Shown here: piece by piece, positions 33,416-43,958 of the stretch | Numbering within the stretch: position 1 is the first letter of the stretch | Layout of the letters: every line of letters begins with the position of its first letter | Assembly: GCA_037074705.1 (NCBI GenBank) | Contig: CM073593.1 | Span: forward strand, 105,919,738-105,983,737 | DNA: 64,000 nt | Direction: 5' to 3' | From: Zhengitettix transpicula | Lineage: Eukaryota; Arthropoda; Insecta; Orthoptera; Tetrigidae | The notes under the pieces: model-generated | Database searches by the model: none | The model's input: only the letters and a program-made list of their open reading frames with translations | Told to the model about the DNA's origin: nothing | Translations under genes and position numbers: made by a program

Positions 33416-34039
33416 AGTCACAGCTGTTAATGTACAAACGGACACTACCAATCTATGCCTTATTAATATGCCGAACCTTCTGTTTTCCCATTGAAGTCGT
33501 TCCCTTATTGTTAGGCAACCCTTCGGCTCTCACACTGTCGTCGCTCCTTTATTGTTAGGCAACCCTTCGGCATTCCCATTGCCGTTGCGGTTTCGTCGCT
33601 TTTAAGTGTTGCCAACTGCAGTTGTGTCGCTCTAGGCACATTCTTAGCACTTGCCAAAGGGGACAAGGATCCCAGAAACGTTGCTGCGTGATATTTATTT
33701 CGTCACTTTTTTTGGGTCTGAATTGGCCATCTTCCTTATTTAATCTTTATACGGTTTATGTTCAATTAACCGGCCAAGTACAGACAGTTGAGAATATAAA
33801 TATTAACCCTTTGCACTCGAGGGCTCCGGAGCGGAACCAAGGGTTAAATTAATTCATTAAAATTGTTATTATATTTTATAAAATAGATTATTATTATTAT
33901 TAACATGCTAATGGAATTTCTCAAGATTTCTTCCTGATGTTCTCAGTTGTTGATGTTACAATTCCTTGTGATTTGTGAAGCTGTATAACTATATATAAAT
34001 CACCACTGATCGCAGAAAGTACTTTACTGATAATATCCT
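33416..34039 (+). repeat. Long inverted repeat, left arm (624 bp)
   Basis: It matches the reverse complement of 34939-35566 almost base for base, starting at AGTCACAGCTGTTAATG and ending at GATAATATCCT. The arm contains the family C block (33609-33720) and a short internal duplication, TTATTGTTAGGCAACCCTTC at about 33513 and 33551. No transposase or integrase coding is found in either arm. Confidence 0.88.
33646..33692 (+). ncRNA. Hammerhead-like motif in the left arm (family C)
   Basis: GCACTTGCCAAAGGGGACAA, GGATCCC, then AGAAACGTTGCTGCGTG. The first box is mutated (CTTGCCA), while the GAAAC box and hairpin are kept. Confidence 0.3.
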
Positions 34040-34296
34040 GACAAATCGCAGTAATTATCCTGAGTACATCCAGGAGAAATCTTGAGAAATTCTATTTTCC
34101 AGATTAAATATTTTTGTTTCACGTCGTGCTCAGTGAACACTGTAACATGTTGCATTTTGATCCGGTACTCGTAAGTTACTTAAACATGTCGTCGTCGTTG
34201 TTGCATGTCCCTAAGAGCTGTCAGTAAGGACCAAAAAAAGAAACTGAGGAGTGTCGAGCCCCGACACTCAGAACAGAAATTGTGACGAAGACCACA
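34034..34296 (+). repeat. Second inverted repeat, left arm
   Basis: It is inverted relative to 36440-36746. Shared blocks include CACGTCGTGCTCAGTGAACA, ACTCGTAAGTTACTT, CCTAAGAGCTGTCAGTAAGG and GAGTGTCGAGCCCCGACACT. The right copy has two small extra segments. It starts where the first inverted repeat ends. Confidence 0.85.
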
Positions 34297-34789
34297 ATGA
34301 CAAAAACCATACTGTAGCTGATTACGTCGGCTGAGGACACTTGTCGGTAAACATCCAAGCAGTCCGATGTGCCGTCCCCTGGCTTCTGAAAAGTCGACCC
34401 ATCACAACATTGCTGTGGCATATAAAATTTAGAACAATGAAAATGTCCGACTCTGATGATTCACGAAATGAGCTGTTTCTACGTTCTACAAAAAAACTAT
34501 CATTATCAACGTACTTTTTCCAAGCAAATAGTTGAAGCCTCTTTATTACCAAATTACAAATCTAACGTTACAACTTGATAGGCTATTTTATTTATTTAAA
34601 TACTGAACAGTGAACGGATGTAGGGAAAGTCTGTGCTCGCGGCGGATTCCACAGAGTACAGAATAATTAATAATAAGGAAGGTAGCACGAATACAGACAA
34701 CGTAAGTGATAATAATATGGCCTTCTCGGTGGATTATAAAAAAAATGGAGTAATAATAACAATTTAGGTTCATAAGTATGTAGGATATT

Positions 34790-34935
34790 CAACCAGGAAC
34801 GTAGGCTTTCCCGGTGTAACAGCTGGATAAAGTTTACCTTCTTCACCTGAAGAAGATGGCAGTGGAAGCCATCGAAACGTTGTGGAAATTAAACGACGCA
34901 ACACCGGTTGGAATCGCGAGAAAACTTTATAAACG
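34790..34935 (+). mobile_element. Family H element, about 146 bp, with 11-bp flanking direct repeats
   Basis: It is bounded by TGTAGGATATT at 34779-34789 and 34936-34946. The element begins near CAACCAGGAACGTAGGC and contains TTCCCGGTGTAAC and, inverted, GCAACACCGG, plus AAAGTTTA and AAACTTTAT. It carries a hammerhead-like motif with a perfect stem. Flanking repeats of this length indicate insertion with target duplication. It encodes nothing. Confidence 0.65.
34842..34890 (+). ncRNA. Hammerhead-like motif (family H)
   Basis: CTGAAGA, spacer A, a perfect six-base-pair stem GATGGC/GCCATC, then GAAACGTTGTGG. TTCAC before and GTGGAA after the motif can pair as stem I. The would-be cleavage triplet reads GTG, which does not fit the NUH rule, so self-cleavage is doubtful. 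Confidence 0.4.
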
Positions 34936-34938
34936 TGT

Positions 34939-35566
34939 AGGATATTATCAGTAAAGTACTTTCTGTGATCAGTGGTGATTTATATATAGTTATACAGCTT
35001 CACAAATCACAAGGAATTGTAACATCAACAACTGAGAACATCAGGAAGAAATCTTGAGAAATTCCATTAGCATGTTAATATTAATAAAAATCTATTTTAT
35101 AAAATATAATAAAAATTTTTAATGAATTAATTTAACCCTTGGTTCCGCTCCGGAGCCCTCGAGTGCAAAGGGTTAATATTTATATTCTCAACTGTCTGTA
35201 CTTGGCCGGTTAATTGAACTTAAATCGTATAAAGAATGAATAAGGAAGATGGCCAATTTTGACCAAAACAAAAAGTGATGATATAAATATCACACAACAA
35301 CGATTCTGAGATCCTTGTCCCTTTTTGTCAGGTGCTGAGAATGTGCCTAGAGCGACACAACTGCAGTTGGCAACACTTACAAGCGACGAAACCGCAACGG
35401 CAATGGGGAAGCCGAAGGGTTGCCTAACAATAAAGGAGCGACGACAGTGTGAGAGCCGAAGGGTTGCCTAACAATAAGGGAACGACTTCAATGGGAAAAC
35501 AGAAGGTTCGGCATATTAATAAGGGATAGTTTCGTAGTGTCCGTTTGTACATTAACAGCTGTGACT
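34939..35566 (-). repeat. Long inverted repeat, right arm (628 bp)
   Basis: Inverted partner of 33416-34039. The arms differ by scattered substitutions and very small indels. The 899-bp loop between them includes the family H insertion and the left arm of the second inverted repeat. Confidence 0.88.
35288..35337 (-). ncRNA. Hammerhead-like motif in the right arm (family C)
   Basis: Minus strand: GCACCTGACAAAAAGGGACA, GGATCTC, then AGAATCGTTGTTGTGTG. GCAC before and GTGT after can pair as stem I. The GAAAC box is GAATC here, so this copy is damaged at a different site from the left-arm copy. Confidence 0.33.
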
Positions 35567-36439
35567 TAATGTGAAGCATGTCTGGAATTGTCCCTGGCTG
35601 GGGGGGGGGGGGGGGGGCAACGACTAAAATCTTAGAATTTTGCCCAATCAAATGATATGTTTAGAATTTATGATGTGTTTGGATACTAACAGATTGTCTT
35701 TGATATTAGACAACACATGTTTCCTTGATAACGTGTAATGAGGGAACGTTTTGTTCGCCCCATGTAGCAGGAGCTACAATGCTTGCTGTATGTGTCAAGG
35801 GGGTCCTTGTGGGGTTTTTAATCATCATTAAATGACGGATATTTGATATTTTTTTGAATATTTGTGATGTAGAAATTTGTAATAAGGGAGTACGAGGTGT
35901 TTTGGGGACGAGGGACAGTCTTCAGTCTGTTGTTTGTGTGTTTAATAATAAAATTTAAAGGGTGCTCACTGGAGATTAAAATGTTTCGGACAATATTTAA
36001 GGTTGTGTTGCTGGAACTTGGAGTTAGAAAGTAACGTAGCTCTGTCTTTAAGATTGAATCTATTCTTTTTTTTCTTTTTGAATCGTGTAACTCACAAATT
36101 ATACCACACAAAATTAAGTTATTTAGTGATCTGGAAATTAACCCCCCCTCCCCCCCGTACGCATTAAGAATGCTTTCCAGTTGCCTGTTGACATGTGGGC
36201 GTCGCGTCGCCGTGCAGACAGCCAAGCACTACCACTAATGACCTCAGAGACTCTGGGATGACGCGCGAGGGACGACTCCAGCAAACATTTTGTAAGAGGC
36301 TCAATTTAAATGCGGCCGGCTTTTCAATTATTGGTCTGGCAAGAGCAATTTCTACGGGTTTCTGCGTCTTTTCTTCCTTGCGTCGTCCTTGTCTGCGCGT
36401 TCCCTCTTTTCCTGCGTGCAAAAAAATAATAAACTTTAT
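35567..36439. other. No gene; G18 run at 35600-35617
   Basis: A 135-codon minus-strand frame (35818-36225) has no recognised domain. This segment lies between the two right arms. Confidence 0.45.
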
Positions 36440-36746
36440 TTTTTGTGGTGGTGGTCTTCGTCACAATTTCTGTTCTGAGTGTCGGGGCTCGACACTCCTC
36501 TGTTTCTTTTTTTTGGTCCTTACTGACAGCTCTTAGGGACATGCAACAACGACGACGAAATCGCTTCTGCAAGGTTAAGTAACTTACGAGTCCCGGATCA
36601 AAATGCATAATGTGTTGTTATTTTCCCCCCAACACTTTACAGTGTTCACTGAGCACGACGTGAACCAAAAATATTTAAATGCAAAATAGAATTTCTGACG
36701 ATTTTTCCCGGATGTGCTCAAGATAACTCCTGGGATTTGTCAGGAG
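36440..36746 (-). repeat. Second inverted repeat, right arm
   Basis: Inverted partner of 34034-34296, a few dozen bases longer because of two small extra segments, one with AACAACACATTATGC and one with AGAAGCGATTTCG on the minus strand. Confidence 0.85.
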
Positions 36747-36777
36747 TTTTAACATGTCCGAATACTTCCAAAACGTT

Positions 36778-36870
36778 TAATGACATAATTAAACTCAGAG
36801 ACGTCCGCATCACCGGATTTGATCTCAATCGTATTTTCGCCCCAAAGTTTGCACCCCTCAATACCTATTG
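36778..36870 (+). repeat. Family B fragment
   Basis: ATAATTAAACTCAGAGACGT and a following ATCACCGGATTTGATC block match 48738-48800 closely. Confidence 0.7.
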
Positions 36871-36917
36871 TAGAATAAGTCATAAGTTCGAAAATAATTA
36901 ATAATTCAAATAGAAAT

Positions 36918-36963
36918 TAGAATCTCAGGATGTTTCGCTCCTTCTTGAGGACATCATCAGGTG
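36918..36963 (-). ncRNA. Hammerhead-like motif outside families C and D
   Basis: Minus strand: CCTGATGATGTCCTC, AAGA loop, AGGAGCGAAACATCCTGAG. The CTGATGA box is canonical; the stem (TCCT/AGGA) has one bulged base. Confidence 0.35.
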
Positions 36964-37386
36964 CACATTGGAGTAAGTTAGGGTTTTGAGAGAGTTGTAA
37001 ATAACTAGTATGTAATTGCCAAGAATTCAACTAATATATGCCGAAAATTTGATGTTACATGAATAAATTTCACACATATTTTTTCTGAATTATTTAAATA
37101 AATGAAGAAAAAAACATAAACAGCCAATAGGCCCAACTTAATAAAGTTATAAATTTATTATGACCCCAATATTTAAAGAAAAATTAATAATTATATTCTT
37201 CTACAATTCATAAAATTAATTATTTCCAAAATTATATCATTTAATTGAATTTTACAACACCGGAACAGGATCCACAAAAATTAAGGATGAAATTTCCTGT
37301 ACCATTTTATGGTTTTTTTCTATTGTAATATTATAAATTTTTAATAATGCAATGAAGAAAAATTTAAATTTATTTTTGTCATGCAT
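36964..37386. other. AT-rich DNA, distant relative of the 25.6-26.1 kb repeat
   Basis: ACACCGGAACAGGATCC followed by AAGGATGAAATTTCCTG at about 37256-37303 recalls the GGGATGAAACGTCA blocks. Nothing else is recognised. Confidence 0.35.
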
Positions 37387-37698
37387 TTTTTAGGGTACCA
37401 GGCTACATGAGGGTAATCCACATTTGAAAGGGGGATCCGGAAGGGTAGAGGAAGGTAACCAAGGGTTAACTAGGGGCCCACGGGCTATGGTTTAAGGATC
37501 CTTCCCGCGGAAATTCGCCTTAAACTGATGCAGGGAAAACCCTAGAAAAACCTGCATCAGATAGGTCGGGCATTTGGTACTTGCCCCAGCCCTTCCGATA
37601 ACAGGAGAGGGGTTAGCTGTGGGGTCGCAGTAGTTCCCGTCGCCGTGCCTTATCCAGTTTAGGAGGCAGATGGCCGACTATTCCAATAGGAATAGCGA
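37387..37698 (-). mobile_element. Family A copy A19, with internal deletion
   Basis: Minus strand from TTTTTTAGGGTACCAGGCTA to AATAGGAATAGCGA. Near 37421 the block with CCCCTTTAATAGCATAGG is missing. Confidence 0.87.
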
Positions 37699-37795
37699 GT
37701 TTAAGGATCCTATTTGAAGCATTCTAAAAACAAAACGGACAGCAAGAGGTTGACAACTGTGAGTGGTGTTGACCTGCAAAGTAACGCATCCGTGC

Positions 37796-38200
37796 TGGTT
37801 AACTAGGGGCCCCGCCATCTTACCCGGCAATTCACCTTAAAGTGATGCAGGGAAAACCATAGAAAAACCTGCATCAGGTAGGTCGGGCATTGGGTACTTG
37901 TCCCACGCCCTTCTCTGGATGGCGGGAGAAGGGGTTATCTGTGGGGTCACAGAATCCCCTTCTCCGTGTGCCTCGACCATCTTAGGGGGCAGCTTGCCGA
38001 CTGTTCCAATGGGAACAAGAACAACTCTTACCGTACGCCCAAGGTCTGCGACCCCGGAACATGCACCTCTGAGAACAGGCCTCGGCATGTGGGAACCTAA
38101 GTTCAAAACACCACAGAGATGTGAAGGCATCCCCAAAGGTAGCCCCTTCCGTCTCCCCTACAAGGTTCTGCCTGCGAGAGAACATCCCTCGCAGACTCTT
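37796..38200 (-). mobile_element. Family A copy A20, 3' part missing, head intact
   Basis: It begins at GGTTAACTAGGGGCCCC and continues to the head hairpin CTGCGAGGGATGTTCTC (minus strand) near 38194. It lacks the A-tail. Confidence 0.87.
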
Positions 38201-38632
38201 TGTCAAGAAATTAGAAATCCAGATTAATTAATAGTTGTTTGTGCGTAATCGTTTAAGAGCAAACCACAGAGTATACTTAATTCTGAATTTTTTAAAAAAA
38301 TTGTCACCGCCTGAAGATATTTCATATCGTTTCCGCCACTGGCTTGCCCCTGTCTGACCGCAACACGCAACTCACCTTCGGTCCTTTTGTCGGTTTTTTT
38401 TCCATTAGTCCTGGAGAAAAGGTTCTCCGTGAATTTAAAACTCTGAAAAATTAGTGTACAATTACACGTTACTGTAGTTATAATTAATATTAACAATTAA
38501 TCGTAATAAAAAATAATTAAACACTGAGGATGATTTAGGCGAGGCGTCAACTAACCACAAGACTTCAAATGGCTTCCGTGCAGCAGCATGAGCTTCTACG
38601 TCGATAAAAACAGAACGGAAATATAAAGGAGG

Positions 38633-38690
<58 letters not shown>

Positions 38691-39878
38691 CTACTACAGA
38701 ATTCCAGCAAGCTGTTTGTGTATTCAGTAAAACGTATTCAGGATTAATTTTTCTGCTGTTTCCACAAATGTGGAAGGATTTGTCACAAGCATCTCTGAGA
38801 AGGGGTTATTTATTCTAATCTGATTGTAATTGGAAGGTCGCTCAGTTTTGGTGACAAGCCGTTTTCGGGGTCTGTTGATTGCGTTTATTAGCTTGCTCAT
38901 ATTCATATTATAGTTTCATATCTATGATCCTTATCTAAATACTCCCAAAGAAAAAAAAGTGATGAGCTAATGAATTTATAACAAAGATGAGTTTATATTC
39001 AACGAATGAGCATAAGAAATTTAAATAACTTTTTTTGGATAATAATAATAAAGAAATAAGTAAAGCGATGATAGGAAGTTTTTTTTTTCAAGAATAAACC
39101 AGGAAAAAAATCCTGGCTTGTTCAACAAATCTTTTAGGTACCTTTAATGAAATAATCACGCGTGAAAGGCAAAATAAATGCTTTTCTTATTGAGTGTTCT
39201 AGATAACTAAACGCGTTTCTTTGATACGTTTACTTGGGACATTTCACCCCCGAGGGCATAAACGCTTTCTTTAACCCCCCACCCCCACCCCCCTGTCTCT
39301 TCCCACAGTGTGGCAAGTGGCATTAAAGTCACTTTCTCTATTGAGCAAGTCTCTTCGGAAAGACAGGCATCTAATTGGAAAAGTTAGTAACGGTCGTTTA
39401 TTGCGACCTTTAGCTGGAAAAAGCGTCTTCCCGTCCATTTATCTGGAAACGGTGGCCACAACGGACCCAATTAGGACCGAGCTCACTCACCACGGTTTAG
39501 AAAGGCGTAAAAAAAACATTAAATAAAATTCAAAATTAGTATTTATAAGTCTTCGCAAGATTTTTTTTTTTGTAAATAAGCGTCCCTTTGGCCGAGGAAC
39601 GTCACGGAACAGCACAGAGCTTCTGTTCCGTCCTGACCTGAATATTCTGTGTTATGTAGAGATAATAATTAACTCTACCACTCATCGAGAAATATTTTCT
39701 GAAGTAAGAATCAAGTAAAATTCTGCTTCTGTTCGTGCAAATACGTTTTTAAATTTTGAACTCCTATTCGTCTTCTTTTAATTCGCTACGACAACTTCCG
39801 TGATGGCTCGGACTCATCCACAACGTGTCTCCACTCATCTCTTTTCTGGACCTTAGACGTCACCTTTCTATTTTATTT
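38201..39878. other. No gene; (AT)n at about 38634-38686
   Basis: One 52-bp AT microsatellite and a C-rich patch at about 39272-39293. Frames of 60-90 codons have no recognised domain. Confidence 0.5.
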
Positions 39879-40197
39879 TTTTAGAGCAACAGGCTACATG
39901 AAGGTAATCCACATAGTGGCAACTCCCCTTTAATAGCATAGGAAGGGATCTGAAAGAAGGGATGCGGAAAGGTAGAGGAAGGTAGCCAAGGGTTAACTAG
40001 GGGCCCCGGGCTATATTTTAAGGATCCTACCCGGCATTCGCCTAAAGAAATTCAGGGAAAATTCCTAGAAAAACCTGCATCAAGTAGGTCGGGCATTGGG
40101 TACTTGTCCCACGCCGTTCCGATAGCGGGAGATGAGTTCGCTGTGGGGACGCAGCATTCCCTTCTCCGTGCCTCCACCAGTTTAGGAGGCAGCTGGA
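39879..40197 (-). mobile_element. Family A copy A21, 5'-truncated
   Basis: Minus strand from TTAGAGCAACAGGCTACATG to GAGGCAGCTGGAC. Confidence 0.88.
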
Positions 40198-40245
40198 CTC
40201 TTGTAATTGTTACATCTATTAATATATTTAACAAGAGTTCTGTTG

Positions 40246-40619
40246 AGGCCATATGGTAAGAGTTGTTCTCTGTTCCCATTGGAACAGTCGGCCAGCTGCC
40301 TCCTAAGCAGGTTGATGTTTGGAGAAGGGAATGCTGCGTCCCCACAGCAAACTCCTCTCCGTTATCGGAAGGGCGTAGGACAAGTACCCAATGCCCAACA
40401 TACCTGATGCAGGTTCTTCTAGATTTTGTCCTGCATTACTTTTAGGCGAATTCCGCGGGTAGGATCCTTAAACCACAGCCCCGTGGGCCGTAGTTAAGCC
40501 TTGGCTGCCTTCCTCTACCTTTCCGCACCCCCCCCCTTTCAAATCCCTTCCTATGCTATTAAAGGGGACTTGCAACCATGTGGATTAACCTCATGTAACC
40601 TGTTACCCTCAAAAAAAAA
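40246..40619 (+). mobile_element. Family A copy A22, 5'-truncated
   Basis: It runs from GGCCATATGGTAAGAGTTG to CCTGTTACCCTCAAAAAAAA. It faces away from A21 across a 48-bp gap. Confidence 0.88.
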
Positions 40620-40729
40620 TTCTGGTCAGGTTTCATTGTGTTTCATGCACTTACGGCGGTGTTTCGGTGACAATGTGCGCGGGAAACGCTAGAAATTTTT
40701 TTTCTGGAGCAGTTTAGTACTGCAAACTC

Positions 40730-40805
40730 AAAAGTTGTGTCGCTCTAGGCTCTTCTTAACCACCTGAAGAAATGAACAAGGATCCCAGAAACATTGTGCG
40801 GTTGT
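40730..40805 (+). mobile_element. Family C fragment with hammerhead-like motif
   Basis: AGTTGTGTCGCTCTAGGCTC followed by TTCTTAACCACCTGAAG and an AGAAACATTGTGCGG block. Confidence 0.7.
40769..40802 (+). ncRNA. Hammerhead-like motif (family C)
   Basis: CACCTGAAGAAATGAACAAG, GATCCC, then AGAAACATTGTGCGG. The boxes CTGAAGA and GAAAC are intact but the stem is weak. Confidence 0.33.
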
Positions 40806-41715
40806 TTTTTATTATTTTATTATTATTATTTATTATTAATTTTCAATCAAACGTATTTTTTAGTAAATAGAACCACACCTGAAAGTTTGTCCTCTAACCA
40901 TAGAATCACTTTATTCCTCTCAACCATGTATGTATTTATTTATAAGGACGGTAATACTCGGTCATCATGTTTCCCGTGGAAGTTGAAGAAACCCCCCCTG
41001 CTAGGTACCATTGATTTTTTTTCTTAATTACGGACATGATATGAAGATTTGCGAAGAGGCGGAGGAACAAACAAGTGAAGTGAGCTTAAAGAAAGCAAAG
41101 CAAACTCTCGGAGGATCGCTTTTAACGTTATTTTGTGACTCCTTAACAAAGGCTCCGCGGTGGCCGAGTTTTAAAATTCAAAATAATTCAATCATTCGCT
41201 TATTTATGCGCCACTTTGCATGCATTTCCATTTGTAGATGCGAATAGTTGCGGAGTAATGGAATTTGTGATGGTTTCGTTCAGTTCCCCATCGCCACATC
41301 TCCCTAAAATATTGAATAAAGCGGCAGAGGAATCTTCAGTGCTCCAACTATTTTGTGAGGCCATTTCACCGTGGCTCTTCTTCTCAGGATATTAAGGAGA
41401 ATCAAATTTAATTAAAGATCATTAATCATTTTACAATCAATGAATAAAGTCAAACGAAAGTTAGAAAATATTAATCGTTGACAAATAAATCGGTAAAAAG
41501 ATAGTTTATAAAATTTATTAATAATATATATAAAAAATCAGCCTATTAAATCAGAAATGATTTATTATTGTAGTTACTAACATTTTTTTATTTGCACAAT
41601 AATATTAGTTTTTTTATGAAGAAAATTACGTCCTTCTTTAATAAGGACGCCAAAGATACTCCCTCACAGTCACTTCACAGATTCACCATTCCAACATAAC
41701 AACACCCAGGAAACT
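40806..41715. other. No gene recognised
   Basis: CTCCGCGGTGGCCGAG at about 41152 recalls the D-arm region of some tRNAs, but no B-box follows. Otherwise AT-rich unique DNA. Confidence 0.45.
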
Positions 41716-42629
41716 GTCTGCGAGGACTATTCTCTCGCAGGCAGAACCTTGTAGTAGAGACGGAAGGGGCTACCTTTGGGGATGCCTCCTCCCCTTGGGC
41801 ATACGGAAAGACTTGTCCGCTATTCCTATTGGGAATAGTCGGCCAGCTGCCTCCTAAACTGGCCAAGGCATGGCGATGGGGTAAGCTGCGACCCCACAGC
41901 AAACCCCTCTCCCACATGGGACAAGTACCCAATGCCCGACCTACCTGATACAGGTTTTTCTAGGGTTTGTCTTGCAACACTTTTAGGTGAATTGCCAGGT
42001 AGGATCCTTAAACCATAGTCCGGGGACCGTAGTTAACCCTTGGCTACCTTCCTCCACCCTTCCGCATCCCCCCTTTCAATCCCTTTCCTATACTATAAGA
42101 GGAGAGTTGCCACTATGTGGATTACCCTATTCCTAGCCTGTCTACACCTAAAAAAAAATGCCTCTTCCTCTCTCCTTTTTTGAACTAAGCTTCCCATATT
42201 CCGACGCACCTCGGCCTCTGTTTGAGAGGTGTATTTTCCGTGGTCACAGACCTTGGGCATACGGTAAGAGTTGTCCTCTGTTCCCATTGGAACAGTCGGC
42301 CAGCTGCCTCCTAAACTGGTCGAGGCACGGAGAAGGGAAAGCTGCGACCCCACAGAAAACTCCTCTCCCGCTATCCAAGGAATGGCGTGGGACAAGTATC
42401 CAATGCCCGACCTACCTGATGCAAGTTTTTCCAGGGTTTTCCCTGCATCACTTTTAGGCGAATTGCCGGGTAGGATCCTTAAACCATAGCCCGGGGGCCC
42501 CTAGTTAACCCTTGGCTACCTTCCTCCACCCTTCCGCATCCCCCCTTTCAAATCCCTTCCTATGCTATTAAAGGGGAGTTGCCACCACGTGGATTACCCT
42601 CATGTAGCCTGGCTACACCTAAAAAAAAA
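41716..42629 (+). mobile_element. Family A copy A24, split by nested copy A23
   Basis: The head lies at 41716-41797 (TCTGCGAGGACTATTCTCTC to GGGGATGCCTCCTCC) and the rest resumes at 42160 and ends GGCTACACCTAAAAAAAAA at about 42629. The pieces join into one nearly full-length element of the GTCTACACC/GGCTACACC tail type. Confidence 0.88.
41798..42158 (+). mobile_element. Family A copy A23, nested in A24, with 11-bp target-site duplication
   Basis: 5'-truncated copy from TTGGGCATACGGAAAGAC to CTGTCTACACCTAAAAAAAA. Host sequence ATGCCTCCTCC before it and ATGCCTCTTCC after it are an 11-bp duplication with one difference. This fixes the order: A24 first, A23 later. Confidence 0.88.
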
Positions 42630-43225
42630 TCGTGAGTTTCGCGAATAAGGAGGAAGAAATATTGGAGCGTCTGAAGTTCTTCCCTTTAGCACCGAGACGT
42701 TACGAGGGTTTTTGTGTTTTTGTTTCCCCCAACCCTAGAATAATAACTCGCAAGTTGGTGGCTCGCGAAGATTTCAAACTTCCTCCTGCACTTCCAAACT
42801 ACTTGGCACTATTTTAACTGAATCGTTTCACATAAATTACGAGAGCCAAATGAAAATGTACGCCGAACAGAATTAATTGACATTTAAAAATATACATGAT
42901 GTTGTACCTTGGACGATATTTTTCTTCTAGTGGTCGATTTCAGAGGATATAATTTTATATGAATCATTTCTTCCTTAACCTTATTTAAAACACTTAGACC
43001 AAGTGCGCTAATTACGTCATAACCCGCTCCTGTGGTATATATTTATAATTATTTTGTTCTCAAATGTTTGTAAGGCCTCTAGACTTTATTTTGTGAGTGT
43101 TCTTGAGAATATTTTCCTCTACAGAACGTGTTTACTTTAAAAAATTAAATTCGTGTACCATCAGGCATATTATTATTAAATTAAATCAAGCCAAAGCAAT
43201 TTCATTAAATGAAGGAATTGAATAT

Positions 43226-43230
<5 letters not shown>
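42630..43230. other. No gene recognised
   Basis: AT-rich unique DNA leading into the AT microsatellite at 43231-43280. Confidence 0.45.
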
Positions 43231-43280
<50 letters not shown>

Positions 43281-43283
<3 letters not shown>

Positions 43284-43938
43284 GACCAACATTTGGCAAA
43301 CTAAAAAGTATTAATTAGAGTCAGTGTGAACAATGGCCTGTTGTAAATTGTCAAAGTGTGTGTAAGTGAATGAACGAGCCAAATTCCCCTGATTACAAGA
43401 AACTGTAAGTTACAATTTCACTGAATTCCTATTTGTAAACGTTTCAGATTTTGGGTGTCGTTTAAAATTTAAAGTTATCATTTTTCTGTATTTTTGTTTG
43501 CATTGTAAATAATACATTGATGAAGTAGGTCCAATTGTTAGCTATTATTTCCTTTATGAAAGGCCCCAGTAAGGACCCTGAGAGTGAGTAAAATTTTGAT
43601 TGTAAAATATTAATTAATAATGTAAAATTGATAATTGTTGTAAAATTTCCTTTGATAACTGTTGTAAAATTTAATTGTTCGCAAATTTTAATAAATTACT
43701 TTGTTTCTCTATTATTTAAACATCCTTTCATATTAATATTTAAATTATTTAAATGGATGCATTAAAGTTTTATATAACTTTCATTAATTGGTGATTACTA
43801 AAAATTAGCGTCATCAACGGGTGGCACATTTCAACTTTGTTTCATTTAATTGCCTTTAATTAGTGATCACCACAAATTGGCACCTCAACGTGAGGCTTAC
43901 TGTCATTTTATCATTATAATGGACGCCCGAACACCACA
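43281..43938 (+). mobile_element. Family E LTR-like element E1, left part missing
   Basis: It starts TGTGACC after (AT)n (43231-43280) and ends ACCACA before another AT tract. It shares AGAGTCAGTG, a TTTCACTGAATTC block and AAGGACCCTGAGAG with E2, E3, E5 and E6, but lacks their left half. Near the right end lie GTCATCAACGGGTGGCAC and TTGGCACCTCAACGTGAGG. Ends of the TG...CA kind fit an LTR; I see no integrase or reverse transcriptase. Confidence 0.55.
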
Positions 43939-43958
43939 ATATATATATGTGTATATAT

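Noticed and set aside
41147..41175. GGCTCCGCGGTGGCCGAG as a tRNA-Leu or tRNA-Ser start
   Set aside because: The similarity ends after about 18 bases and no T-arm follows.
10325..42489. A recurring open frame of about 60 codons (VGQLPPKLVEARRREC...PDLPDAGFSRVF) in many family A copies, and an opposite-strand frame (MPKVCDPGTYTSQNRP)
   Set aside because: Both strands stay open over the same GC-rich stretch and the frame breaks at indels that differ between copies, so it reflects repeat sequence and few stop-prone codons. Only a substitution analysis over many copies could revive it.
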